From contig OZ244721.1 in NCBI GenBank assembly GCA_965219235.1, forward strand, positions 682,001-746,000: a stretch of DNA of 64,000 nt, in the 5' to 3' direction. Of this stretch, positions 23,812 through 32,195 are shown piece by piece. The stretch's first letter is position 1. Each line of letters starts with the position of its first letter. Made by a program: the position numbers and the translations under genes. This DNA comes from CBDHCC01 sp965219235 (GTDB lineage: Bacteria; Pseudomonadota; Alphaproteobacteria; Sphingomonadales; Sphingomonadaceae). Under the pieces are notes generated by a model that was given only the letters and a program-made list of their open reading frames with translations, made no database searches and was not told the DNA's origin.

Positions 23812-24585
23812 ATGCGGATCGCCACCTTCAACATCAACGGCGTGCGCGCCCGTCTGCCACGGCTGCTCGAGTGGCTCGAAGACAGGGGACCGGATGTTGT
23901 CTGCCTGCAGGAGGTGAAGGCGGAGGACGGAGACGCGTTCACCGCGCAGTTCGAAGCCGCGGGCTACCAGGCGCTCTGGCACGGGCAGAAGGGCTTCAAT
24001 GGCGTGGCCATCCTGTCGCGCGAGACCGCGACGGAGCGGGTGCGGCGCCTGCCTGGGGACGAGAACGACGAGCAGGCCCGCTATCTGGAAGCTCGGATCG
24101 GCGAGTTGATCGTGGCTTCGATCTACCTGCCGAACGGCAACCCGCGACCCGGACCCAAGTTCGATTACAAGCTCGCCTGGATGGATCGGTTGCGCGCCCA
24201 CGCGTCCGGGCTGCTCGCCGGGGAGAGCCCGGTGGTGCTCGCCGGCGACTACAATGTCATTCCGACGGACGCCGACACATTCTCGGTGCGGGCGATGGCC
24301 GAGGATGCGCTCGCCCAGCCGGAGTCGCGCGCGCGCTATCGGGCGCTGCTGGCGGACGGGTGGACCGATGCTATCGAGGTCCGCAACCCGGGTGGCGGCC
24401 CCTGGACGTTCTGGGACTATCAGGCGGGCGCCTGGGCCAGGGACGCGGGATTCCGCATCGATCACCTGCTGCTCAGCCCTTCCGCGGCGGACCGATTGAT
24501 GGACGCTGGCGTCGACAAGGGGGTGCGCGGTGAGGACAAGGCCAGCGACCACGCGCCGGTCTGGATCGAGCTGAGTGAGAATTGA
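23812..24585 (+). CDS. xth: exodeoxyribonuclease III
   Basis: AP endonuclease/3'-5' exonuclease of base-excision repair. The EEP-fold motifs are all visible: MRIATFNINGVRARL at the N-terminus, VVCLQEVKAED (metal-binding Glu), VASIYLPNGNPRPGPKFDYK, LAGDYNVIPTDAD, FRIDHLLLS and the C-terminal KASDHAPVW with catalytic His. 257 aa. ATG at the start of MRIATF is the only sensible start. It converges on cobB with 12 bases between the stops. Confidence 0.95.
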   Translation: MRIATFNINGVRARLPRLLEWLEDRGPDVVCLQEVKAEDGDAFTAQFEAAGYQALWHGQKGFNGVAILSRETATERVRRLPGDENDEQARYLEARIGELIVASIYLPNGNPRPGPKFDYKLAWMDRLRAHASGLLAGESPVVLAGDYNVIPTDADTFSVRAMAEDALAQPESRARYRALLADGWTDAIEVRNPGGGPWTFWDYQAGAWARDAGFRIDHLLLSPSAADRLMDAGVDKGVRGEDKASDHAPVWIELSEN

Positions 24586-24597
24586 CGCGGTGGTCGG

Positions 24598-25290
24598 TCA
24601 GGCCCGACCCCACTCTTCGAGCACCTCGTCCACCCACTGCGGCACCCGTTTCGTCGCCGGTCCGGCCCGATGCTCGTCGAACGCGCCCGTGACCTCTGTC
24701 GGTTCCAGGTTCAGCTCGAGCGTGCGCGCGCCGCCAGCGCTCGCGAGACGTCCGAAACCCGCCGCCGGGTGGACGCTGCCCGACGTGCCGATCGACACGA
24801 ACAGGTCGCAGGCGACCAGCGCCGCTTCGATCTCCTCCATCCGACGCGGCATCTCGCCGAAGAACACGATGTCGGGTCGCAGCGCCGGCCGCTCGCAGGC
24901 GGGGCACTCGGAGCCAGGCGGCAGAGCGCCATTCCAGCGATGGTGTTCGCCGCACACCGAGCACAGGGCGGATCGGAGCTGGCCGTGCATCGCGATCGGT
25001 CGGCTGCCGGCGCGCGCGTGCAGGTCGTCCACATTTTGCGTGACCAGCGTGACCTCACCGGCTTGCTCCAGCCGCACGAGCGCGTGGTGCGCCGCGTTCG
25101 GCTCCACACTCGCCAGTCCGGCGCGGCGCTCGTCGTAGAAGCGATGGACCAGCGTCGGATCGCGAGCGAGCGCTTCGGGCGTGCAGACATCCTTCACCCG
25201 ATAACCCTCCCACAGGCCGCCGGGACCTCGAAAAGTGGCGAGGCCCGACTCGGCGGAGATGCCCGCGCCGGTCAGCACCACGATGCTCAC
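24598..25290 (-). CDS. cobB: NAD-dependent protein deacylase, SIRT5-like sirtuin
   Basis: Removes acetyl or succinyl groups from lysines, consuming NAD. NAD-binding LTGAGISAESGLATFRG, VTQNVDDLHARAG, catalytic His in AMHGQLR, and four zinc Cys (CSVCGEHH...CPAC) are seen. YDERR supplies the Tyr-x-x-Arg pair and VCTPEAL the neighbouring loop that define class III (desuccinylase) sirtuins. 230 aa. The GTG start overlaps the stop of the upstream acyltransferase gene (minus strand), so the pair is coupled. Confidence 0.92.
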   Translation of the reverse strand: MSIVVLTGAGISAESGLATFRGPGGLWEGYRVKDVCTPEALARDPTLVHRFYDERRAGLASVEPNAAHHALVRLEQAGEVTLVTQNVDDLHARAGSRPIAMHGQLRSALCSVCGEHHRWNGALPPGSECPACERPALRPDIVFFGEMPRRMEEIEAALVACDLFVSIGTSGSVHPAAGFGRLASAGGARTLELNLEPTEVTGAFDEHRAGPATKRVPQWVDEVLEEWGRA

Positions 25291-26438
25291 GCCAACGCCT
25301 TCTCGTAGATCGTGTAGGTGCGGTTGACCCGGCTCTCGATCGCCTCGGCGATGGCGATCATGCCCTGGTTGTCGTCGAGCACCCAGCCGATCTCGCCGCG
25401 CGTGGCGCCGAATTGATCCACGGAGGCGGCGCGGATCTCCTCGAACAGCATGGAGGAGAGCTGACTTGCCAAGCGGCTGCTCTGCAGGCGCTTGGCCACG
25501 CCCATCAGCGGGACGCGCATGGTGCGCGGGCGCGGGTTCCGAAGCCAGTAGAGCAGCCGCGCCCAGCCGAACGGGAACAGCGAACCGTTCAGCGGCTTGA
25601 TCGCTTCGTTGAGGTCCGGCAGCGTCATCATGAAGGCGACCGGCTCGCCATCATATTCGGCGATCCGGATCAGCTCTTCGAACACCAACGGTTTGATCTT
25701 GCGGCCGAACACCGCGATCTCACGGTCGGTGATGGGCACGAAACCCCAATTGCCGGACCAGGCGTCGTTCAGGATCGCAAGGATGGTCGCCGCCTCGTCG
25801 TCGAAGCGGCCCTTGTCCACCGTGCGGATGCGGATGCGTTCGTTGCGGCGACCCGATTCGATGACGCGCGCGATCAGCGGCGGGAAGCGCTGGGTGATGT
25901 CGAGCTCGTAGGTGTGGAGCCGCTTGATCGGTCGATACCCCGCCCCCTCGATCCAACCCTGATAGGCTGCGGGGTCGTGGCCCATCATCACGGTGGGTGG
26001 GTGGTCGTGGCCATGGGTGAGCAGCCCCGGCTCCTCCCAGATCGACAGGCTGATGGGGCCGAGCACCCGGTCCATGCCGCGCGCGCTCAGCCGCGCTTCC
26101 GCCGCGGACAGCAGGGCGATCGCCGCGGCCTCGCTCTCCGCCTCGAACAGCCCGAAGAAGCCGGTGCCGGGGCCGAAGCCCTGCTCGGGCGGCTGCTCGA
26201 GAGCGAGGTTGTCCGTGTGCGCGCTGATGCGCCCGACCGGATGGCGGCCGTCCCAAGCGACGAACAGATCGACCGTCGCGTGGTCGAAGAACGGGTTCTC
26301 GGCCGGATCGATCAGCTCGGCCGCCTCTCGGTCAAGCGGGCGAACCCAGTGGAGGTCCCCCGATCGCAGCGCCCGCGGCACAGTCAAAAAGGCGCGCCGG
26401 TCCGCTTTCGTGCGAACCGGCCGAACCTCGATCGTCAC
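25287..26438 (-). CDS. GNAT-fold N-acyltransferase, candidate bacterial ceramide synthase
   Basis: A 383-residue protein starting at a GTG (VTIEVRPVRTKADRRAFL). It is soluble, without signal peptide. Segments DHATVDLFVAWDGRHPVGRI and LIRIAEYDGEPVAFMMTLPD are the beta-strand/turn pairs of the acyl-CoA N-acyltransferase fold, and the sequence GPISLSIWEEPGLLTHGH is characteristic of a conserved alphaproteobacterial family often vaguely annotated. The bacterial ceramide synthase of Caulobacter belongs to the GNAT superfamily; with a fatty-acid hydroxylase next door and spt/acpR 8 kb away, this gene is my candidate for that step, as inference. It is co-directional with the hydroxylase (14-bp gap) and with cobB. 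Confidence 0.5.
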   Translation of the reverse strand: MTIEVRPVRTKADRRAFLTVPRALRSGDLHWVRPLDREAAELIDPAENPFFDHATVDLFVAWDGRHPVGRISAHTDNLALEQPPEQGFGPGTGFFGLFEAESEAAAIALLSAAEARLSARGMDRVLGPISLSIWEEPGLLTHGHDHPPTVMMGHDPAAYQGWIEGAGYRPIKRLHTYELDITQRFPPLIARVIESGRRNERIRIRTVDKGRFDDEAATILAILNDAWSGNWGFVPITDREIAVFGRKIKPLVFEELIRIAEYDGEPVAFMMTLPDLNEAIKPLNGSLFPFGWARLLYWLRNPRPRTMRVPLMGVAKRLQSSRLASQLSSMLFEEIRAASVDQFGATRGEIGWVLDDNQGMIAIAEAIESRVNRTYTIYEKALA

Positions 26439-26452
26439 GGACGCGGACGCCG

Positions 26453-27223
26453 TCAGTCGGAGTTGCGCTTGCGCGTCGGCCCGGTGGCGACCACGCCTCC
26501 CGACAGCTCCTTCACCCAAGGATAGCGCTCCGCCACTTCCTCGGTGTAGCCCAGGTTGAACACCGTCGGACTGCGCCGCTTGCGCTGCGAGCGCTCGTAA
26601 TGCGTGCCGAACAGCTTGTCGGCGGCGAAGCTGGTGATGCCGAAATTGCCGGTCTCGTCGTGGTAGTGATGCTCCAGATGCCGCGCCTTCATGGTTTTGA
26701 GCAGCGGGTTCCTGGGCTTGATCGCCAAGTGCTGGATGCAGTGGACGAACTCGTTGATGATTGTCAGCAACATCCCCGTCGCGGCCGCCGCCGCCGCCCC
26801 GCCAATGCCGCCGATCAGCCAGCCGACCGGAGCCGTCGCCAGCAGGATCGTGGGCAGCGTGTTCCACAGCGACCCGAACAACACCTCCAGATGGTTGGGG
26901 TCCTGGTGGTGGTCGTAATGCGTGCGCTTCCACGTTTTCGCCAGAGTCGGCACCTTGTACATCCAGGTGGAGTGCAGGACAAAGCGATGAAGGACGTACC
27001 AAACCAGCGGATAAACGACGACCGCCACCGCGATCACGGCAAGTGTCGGCAGCACGGCCGCCGGATAGGCGACGAACACGCCGATGAAGACGGCGGCCAG
27101 CCCGAGGTAGGTGATGATCGTGGGATATTGAAAAAACGCCTTGACCAGGTCGCCCAGGTCCATCCGATCCAGGTAATGCGATCGCTTCCACAGGGTGGCG
27201 TCGGGGGCAGTGTGGGTCGTCAT
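26453..27223 (-). CDS. fatty-acid hydroxylase / sterol desaturase family protein
   Basis: Integral membrane di-iron enzyme. 256 residues with about four membrane helices (for example AVFIGVFVAYPAAVLPTLAV and LAVIAVAVVVYPLVWYVL) and the three histidine boxes HRFVLH, HYDHH and HLEHHYH of the family. Substrate is not determinable from sequence. Because sphingomonad glycosphingolipids carry 2-hydroxymyristate and the gene sits beside a ceramide-synthase candidate, hydroxylation of the ceramide acyl chain or the long-chain base is a sensible hypothesis. It starts the three-gene minus-strand unit hydroxylase-acyltransferase-cobB. Confidence 0.82.
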   Translation of the reverse strand: MTTHTAPDATLWKRSHYLDRMDLGDLVKAFFQYPTIITYLGLAAVFIGVFVAYPAAVLPTLAVIAVAVVVYPLVWYVLHRFVLHSTWMYKVPTLAKTWKRTHYDHHQDPNHLEVLFGSLWNTLPTILLATAPVGWLIGGIGGAAAAAATGMLLTIINEFVHCIQHLAIKPRNPLLKTMKARHLEHHYHDETGNFGITSFAADKLFGTHYERSQRKRRSPTVFNLGYTEEVAERYPWVKELSGGVVATGPTRKRNSD

Positions 27224-27364
27224 CGTTGTTCTGTCCTAAGGGGCGGCTGCGTCAGATTGGGTCCGGACGCGCCGGGAACAAGGGTGTAGCGACAATCGGC
27301 TGAACGGGCTCGAAACACTCGAAGTCATTGCCTCGCCAATGCGGCAGCAATGCGGCCGATCCCG

Positions 27365-28459
27365 TCACTCTTCCGTGCGGATCAGCACCGTCTCCCCGAT
27401 CAGCAGGAACAGGAGCAGTGGCCCCCAAGCCGCAAGCCAAGGCGGATAGGCCCCCAGATTGCCCATCGCGAGCGCGAAATTGTCGGCCACGAAATAAGCG
27501 AAGCCGAGCGCCATGCCGGCGATCGCGCGCATGAACAGCTGGCCCGATCGCGCCAGGCCGAAGCCCGCGACAGCCGCCAGCAGCGGCATCAGGGCGGCCG
27601 ACAGCGGGGACGAGAATTTGTGCCACCAGCTCGGCTTGAGCTGCACCGTGGGACGGCCGGAGGCTTCCAGCTCGCGGATCGCCGAGGCGAGATCATGCGA
27701 CGAGAGCTCGTCGGGATTGACATCGGCGAGGGTGAACTGGTCGGGCGAGAGCCCGCTCAGCCGCAGGGTCGCGGGCGGCGACAGGGTGGCCGTCGCGACC
27801 GAGAACGCGCGCGCGCCGCTCAGGTCCAGCCGGCCGTCGGGTCCGAACCGTCCCTCCGGCGCCCGCGTCAGGTGATGCAGCGTACCGTTCTGGCGTTCGA
27901 AGACGGTCACACCGACGAGTCGCGTGTCGCGTCCTGCGCCCAGCACCTTGCCCGCGCGCACGATGTCGTCGCCCGCTCGGACATAGACGTTCGTCTGCGC
28001 ACCGCCCCTGGGAATGATGCGGCCGTAATCCACCGCCTGCCAGGCACCCAGCCGCGCCGCGGCGGGGGCCGCCACGCGCTCCGAGAACACGAAGCTCACC
28101 CCGGCCACCAGCACGCCGCAGGCGACCATCGGGGCCAGGATCTGGTGCGCCGAAAGCCCCGCCGCCTTCATCGCCACCACCTCCGAGCTGCCATTCAGCT
28201 GCAGCAGCATGACGAGGGTGCCGAGCAGGACGGAGAAGGGCAGGAAGGTCTGAACGATGGCGGGCGCGCGCAGCGCGGCATAGTGCAGCAGGGTGGCTTG
28301 GCCGTTTCCGGGCGTCGCCAGTATGGCGCCGCTCTCTCCGAGCAGATCGAGCGTGAGCAGGATGAGCAGCAACCCGGCCAGGACCGCGGCGCCGCGGGTG
28401 AGGAACAGCCGGCCCATGTACAGTGTCAGCTCGCGGGATGGGAAGAAGGTGGGTCTCAC
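27365..28459 (-). CDS. lptG: LPS-type export permease LptG
   Basis: One of two membrane subunits of the LptB2FG extractor that moves lipid from the inner membrane to the Lpt bridge. 364 residues from the GTG at RPTFFPSRELTLYMGRLF: three N-terminal helices (AVLAGLLLILLTLDLLGE etc.), a periplasmic jellyroll domain (~110-270) and three C-terminal helices (LPLLAAVAGFGLARSG onward). SSEVVAMKAAGLSAHQI is the cytoplasmic coupling helix typical of the family. The start overlaps the lptF stop by four bases. Sphingomonads have glycosphingolipid in place of LPS, so the true cargo is open. Confidence 0.9.
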   Translation of the reverse strand: MRPTFFPSRELTLYMGRLFLTRGAAVLAGLLLILLTLDLLGESGAILATPGNGQATLLHYAALRAPAIVQTFLPFSVLLGTLVMLLQLNGSSEVVAMKAAGLSAHQILAPMVACGVLVAGVSFVFSERVAAPAAARLGAWQAVDYGRIIPRGGAQTNVYVRAGDDIVRAGKVLGAGRDTRLVGVTVFERQNGTLHHLTRAPEGRFGPDGRLDLSGARAFSVATATLSPPATLRLSGLSPDQFTLADVNPDELSSHDLASAIRELEASGRPTVQLKPSWWHKFSSPLSAALMPLLAAVAGFGLARSGQLFMRAIAGMALGFAYFVADNFALAMGNLGAYPPWLAAWGPLLLFLLIGETVLIRTEE

Positions 28460-29643
28460 GCCGCACGGGCCGTTCGCCGGAACGGCCGGGCGACCGCGCT
28501 CCCGACCGCCGCGAACGCCTTCTCCAACGCGCCGATAGGCTGGCCCCCCGCTCGGAAGGCGAGCGTCCAGAACATCCAGAGGATCAGGGCGGCGAAGGCG
28601 GCGAACGGTCCCCACAGCGCCAGCACGGGATCGACCCCGCCGCGAGCGCCCACGCTCTCGGCGTACTGGTTGACCTTGTGATAGGTGACGACGAAGATGA
28701 TCGACAGGAACACGCCGAGCGCCGAAGCGGATCGTTTCGGCGGCACCGCCAGCGACACCGCGAGCAGCGGCAGGAGCAGCATCATCGCCACTTCGGCCAG
28801 GCGGAAGTGCAGGTTGGCCCGGCTCTGGTCCCGGCGTGGTTCGGGATTGCCGGGCGCCCCCAGCCGCACGAGTTCGGGCAGGGTGTACTCCCGGTTTTCC
28901 TCACCACGTCCGCGAAAGGCCTCGGCGCGCGGCAACTGGATCGGCAGGTCCTGCTGCGCGAAGGTGAGCACGCGCGGCCCCGCGAGGTCCGGCGCTTCCT
29001 GCACGAGCACCCCGTCGCGCAGCCGCAGGAGCACGGTGTCGGGATCGCCGGACTGCAGGAACTCGCCGCCCTGGGCGGTGGCGGTCAGCGTGGTGCCGGC
29101 CTTGGGCCGCGCCTGCACGAACAGGCCGCCCAGCCGCCGCCCCTCGTCCATGCTCTGTTCGATGCGGATGGTCAGGCCGTCGCCTAATTTGTTGAACTCG
29201 CCCACTTTGACCGATGCGCCCAGCGCACCCGATCGCAGCTCGAACTTCAACCCCTCATAGGCGTAGCGCGCGCGCGGCTGGACGAAGCCGACGATCGCCA
29301 GGTTCACCAGCGCGAGCACGATGGCGAACAGGTAGGGCACGCGCAGCAGTCGCGTGTAGCTGAGGCCCACGCCGCGCAGCACATCGAGCTCCGACGTCGT
29401 GGCGAGCCTGCGAAAGGCGAGCAGGATGCCGATCATCAGCCCGATAGGGATGCCCAGCGACAGATATTCGGGCAGCAGATTGCCCAGCATCCGCCAGACC
29501 ACGCCGACCGGCCCTCCCTCCGCCGCCACGAAGTCGAACAGCCTGAGCATACGATCGAGCACCAGCAGCATGGCGGCGATGACCAGGGTGGAGAACAGTG
29601 GCACGGCGATCAGCCGCGCCAGATAGCGGTCGAGGAGAGTCAC
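28456..29643 (-). CDS. lptF: LPS-type export permease LptF
   Basis: Partner permease of LptG. 395 residues from the GTG at TLLDRYLARLIAVPLFSTL; three N-terminal membrane helices, coupling helix TSELDVLRGVGLSYTRLLRV, periplasmic beta-jellyroll (FVQARPKAGTTLTATAQGG region) and three C-terminal helices (ASALGVFLSIIFVVTYHKV). The family and its pairing with lptG by a GTGA overlap are clear. Earlier in-frame starts would run into the divergent upstream region. It is divergent from the DUF2141 gene, with 95 bases between starts. Confidence 0.9.
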   Translation of the reverse strand: MTLLDRYLARLIAVPLFSTLVIAAMLLVLDRMLRLFDFVAAEGGPVGVVWRMLGNLLPEYLSLGIPIGLMIGILLAFRRLATTSELDVLRGVGLSYTRLLRVPYLFAIVLALVNLAIVGFVQPRARYAYEGLKFELRSGALGASVKVGEFNKLGDGLTIRIEQSMDEGRRLGGLFVQARPKAGTTLTATAQGGEFLQSGDPDTVLLRLRDGVLVQEAPDLAGPRVLTFAQQDLPIQLPRAEAFRGRGEENREYTLPELVRLGAPGNPEPRRDQSRANLHFRLAEVAMMLLLPLLAVSLAVPPKRSASALGVFLSIIFVVTYHKVNQYAESVGARGGVDPVLALWGPFAAFAALILWMFWTLAFRAGGQPIGALEKAFAAVGSAVARPFRRTARAA

Positions 29644-29738
29644 GCAGGTCCACCCCAATGTGGTCGCCCTCTCACCACGTTTTCGCCGCAATGCCAACCC
29701 AGCTTCCTCATCGAGACCGGCGGCACGGGGACGCTGCC

Positions 29739-30290
29739 ATGACGATGGAGGAAACGAAGGTGATCGTGGGTGTGAAGACGACGATGGCGGCCGTGGCGGC
29801 GGGCGCGCTCGCATGGTCGATCGGCGGTTCGGCGGCGGCCCGTCCGGTCGGACCCGATGCCCAGGCGTGCGCGGCCGGCAAGCCGGCGCTCGTGGTGCGG
29901 GTCTTCGGTTTCAAGCAGGCGACCGGCCGCCTGCGCCTGAAGCTCTATGACGCCGACCCACGCACCTATCTGGGCAAGACCTCCCAGCTCGACCGGATCG
30001 TGGTGCCCGTGCGCTCCGGCGGCCAGCTCGACGTCTGCGTGCCGGTCCCGCATGCGGGCGGCTATGTGGTGTCGGTGCTGCACGATGTCGACGGCGACAA
30101 CGACGCGGAGTCGAGCGACGGCGGTGGCGTCACCGGCAATCCACGCGTGTCGCTCGGCGACGCGATCACCGGCCGTCGGCCTCCGCTGGCGCGGGTGACG
30201 GTGTGGGTCGGGACGACGCCTGTGATCGCTCCGGTGCGGCTGATGTACAAGCAGGGGCTGTCCATCGGTCCCGTTCGGAACCCGGTGTGA
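29739..30290 (+). CDS. secreted DUF2141-family protein
   Basis: A 183-residue exported protein of unknown function. The signal peptide covers about residues 10-36 (TTMAAVAAGALAWSIGGSAA). The mature part is a beta-rich DUF2141 domain: LVVRVFGFKQATGRLRLKLY, then GGYVVSVLHDVDGDND, whose DVDGDND loop looks like a calcium or metal site, and a C-terminal PVRLMYKQGLS. Such proteins are found near envelope genes; here it is divergent from lptF and 13 bases upstream of the lipid-kinase gene on the same strand, so it may belong to that unit. ATG 29739 chosen; a second ATG two codons later is possible. Confidence 0.75.
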   Translation: MTMEETKVIVGVKTTMAAVAAGALAWSIGGSAAARPVGPDAQACAAGKPALVVRVFGFKQATGRLRLKLYDADPRTYLGKTSQLDRIVVPVRSGGQLDVCVPVPHAGGYVVSVLHDVDGDNDAESSDGGGVTGNPRVSLGDAITGRRPPLARVTVWVGTTPVIAPVRLMYKQGLSIGPVRNPV

Positions 30291-30303
30291 CGGCCCCGCG
30301 CCC

Positions 30304-31275
30304 GTGGTGAGCATCGCTCTCCTGTCCAACCCGCAGTCCACGGGCAACCGCTCGCTCCTCCCGCGCGTGCGGCGGTTCTGTGCCGAGCATCACGATGTCT
30401 TCCATTATGAGGTCGACGAAGTCGGGCAGGTGGGCGACGCGCTCACCAGCATCGCCGAGGTGCGACCGCGCATCCTGGTGGTGAACGGCGGCGACGGAAC
30501 CGTGCAGGCGACGCTGACCGCGATGCACAACGGGGACTACTTCACCACTCCTCCGCCGGTCGCCGTGCTGCCCAACGGCAAGACCAACCTGATCGCGCTG
30601 GACCTGGGCGCCGTCGGCGATCCGATCGTGGCGCTCGGCCGTGTTCTGGAGATCGCGCGGGACGGGCTCAACGATCATCTCGTCGAGCGCGAGCTGATCG
30701 CTCTGTCCGCCGGAACGTCGAACATACCCACGGTCGGCATGTTCCTGGGCGGCGCGGGGCTGGCCGACACGATCCTGTTCTGCCGGCGCTCGATCTACCC
30801 GCTGGGCCTGCCCAACGGCGTCAGCCATGTGCTGGCGGCGCTGGCCGTGCTCGCCTCCATCGTCGTGCGCATCTCCAGCCGTTTTCTGCCACCTCGCCCC
30901 AGTCCCATCCGCGTGCGGCTGCGACGCGACGGCTTCGTATCGGGAGTCTTCTCGTTGCTGATCGTGACCACGCTGGAGCGGTTGTTGCTGTCCATCCAGA
31001 CAAGCGACCGCGACGGACCGTCCGGCGGCCAGATGAAGTTGCTCGCCGTGGACTCCTCCATCGGCGCGCTGCTGCGTCTTTTCTTTGCGGGTTCCCGCGG
31101 TCGCCTGGGCAACGGACCCTTGACCGGAGTCCATCTCGGTTCCAGCGACGAGGTGGAGATCGCCGGGGATCGGTCCCGCGTCATCCTTGACGGCGAACTG
31201 TTCACAGCGCGTGTGGGCGAGCCCATCCGCCTGCGCACCACCCGACCGATGTCGTTCGTCCGGCTGGCGGCCTGA
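30304..31275 (+). CDS. diacylglycerol kinase-family lipid kinase
   Basis: Lipid kinase of the DAGK/YegS/sphingosine-kinase superfamily, 323 residues. ALLSNPQSTGN at the N-terminus and VVNGGDGTVQATLTAM (the GGDGT ATP loop) are clear. The next motif, usually PxGTxNDxA, reads LPNGKTNLIALDLG, a variant with Lys in the loop. The C-terminal beta-sandwich has GDRSRVILDGELF, which is typical of the family. Substrate could be diacylglycerol, ceramide or a long-chain base; the nearby ceramide genes make a sphingolipid substrate worth testing. Tandem GTG codons (30304, 30307) serve as start. The next gene begins two bases after the stop. Confidence 0.82.
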   Translation: MVSIALLSNPQSTGNRSLLPRVRRFCAEHHDVFHYEVDEVGQVGDALTSIAEVRPRILVVNGGDGTVQATLTAMHNGDYFTTPPPVAVLPNGKTNLIALDLGAVGDPIVALGRVLEIARDGLNDHLVERELIALSAGTSNIPTVGMFLGGAGLADTILFCRRSIYPLGLPNGVSHVLAALAVLASIVVRISSRFLPPRPSPIRVRLRRDGFVSGVFSLLIVTTLERLLLSIQTSDRDGPSGGQMKLLAVDSSIGALLRLFFAGSRGRLGNGPLTGVHLGSSDEVEIAGDRSRVILDGELFTARVGEPIRLRTTRPMSFVRLAA

Positions 31276-31277
31276 TC

Positions 31278-32189
31278 GTGGGCGACGCGCTGAACCTCTG
31301 GCTGATGGACGAGGCGCATCGGCCGGTCACGCCCCGGGTGGCGCGGATGGCCGAGGCGATCGTGGCCCGGCACGGGGGAGCCCTCGCCGTGATCTACTAC
31401 GGCTCGACCCTGCGCGCGGGGCGCGTTCGGAGCGAGATGCTCGACTTCTATCTCGTCGTTGACAGCTATGCGGGGGCTTACGGCTCGCGCGCGCTGGCGG
31501 CGGTGAACCGGCTCGTGCCTCCCAACGTCTTTCCGTTTTCGGCCGAGGGTCTGGTCGCCAAATACGCGGTGCTGGACCGGCGCGACCTGTCGCGGCTGGT
31601 CACCCGTGCCGCGCGTGACGTGTCGGTGTGGGCGCGCTTCGCCCAGCCCGTTCGGCTGGTCTGGTGCCGGGACGAGGCGGCCGCGCGCGAGGTGGTGGCC
31701 GCCACCCGCGCCTCGGTTCTGACGCTGCTGCGGAGCGCAGCTCCCATGGAGCCGACCGGCGATCCAGTGGCGATCTGGCGCACCGGCCTCGCCTTGACCT
31801 ACGGCGCGGAGTTGCGGGCGGAGCGGCACGGTCGCGGCGACGGCGTCATCGACCACGATCCGGATCGCTACCGCCGGACGGCGATGCTGGCGGCCGATCG
31901 GCTCGGATGGCCCGTCGAGACGGGGCGGATCGCCCGACGGTGGACAGCCGCGGAGCGCGCGGCCGAGGCCCGGCTCTGGCGGATGCGGCGCTGGCGCGGC
32001 AAGGCGCTGACCCTGCTCCGATTGGTGAAGGCGAGCACCACCTATGGCGGCGGGATCGACTATCTCGCCGACAAGATCGAGCGGCACTCCGGCCATCCTG
32101 TCCGGCTGAAGCCGTGGCAGCGCCGCGCGCCCCTTCTCGGAGCGCTCTGGTTGCTGCCGTCGCTCATTCGGGCCGGCGCGGTCCGCTGA
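31278..32189 (+). CDS. Tam41-like nucleotidyltransferase (phosphatidate cytidylyltransferase-like)
   Basis: A 303-residue soluble protein. The N-terminal VIYYGSTLRAG, followed at the right distance by SEMLDFYLVVDSY, looks like the GS...D-x-D nucleotidyltransferase site of the mitochondrial CDP-DAG synthase Tam41 (YGS...MLDFIFVV), and NRLVPPNVFPFS fits the following segment of that family. The helical second half ends with a Lys/Arg-rich and weakly hydrophobic tail that may touch membranes. Immediately downstream of the lipid kinase (two bases), suggesting successive steps on a phospholipid. It is my reading by motif; an unrelated nucleotidyltransferase fold is the alternative. Confidence 0.5.
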   Translation: MGDALNLWLMDEAHRPVTPRVARMAEAIVARHGGALAVIYYGSTLRAGRVRSEMLDFYLVVDSYAGAYGSRALAAVNRLVPPNVFPFSAEGLVAKYAVLDRRDLSRLVTRAARDVSVWARFAQPVRLVWCRDEAAAREVVAATRASVLTLLRSAAPMEPTGDPVAIWRTGLALTYGAELRAERHGRGDGVIDHDPDRYRRTAMLAADRLGWPVETGRIARRWTAAERAAEARLWRMRRWRGKALTLLRLVKASTTYGGGIDYLADKIERHSGHPVRLKPWQRRAPLLGALWLLPSLIRAGAVR

Positions 32190-32195
32190 ACGCGT

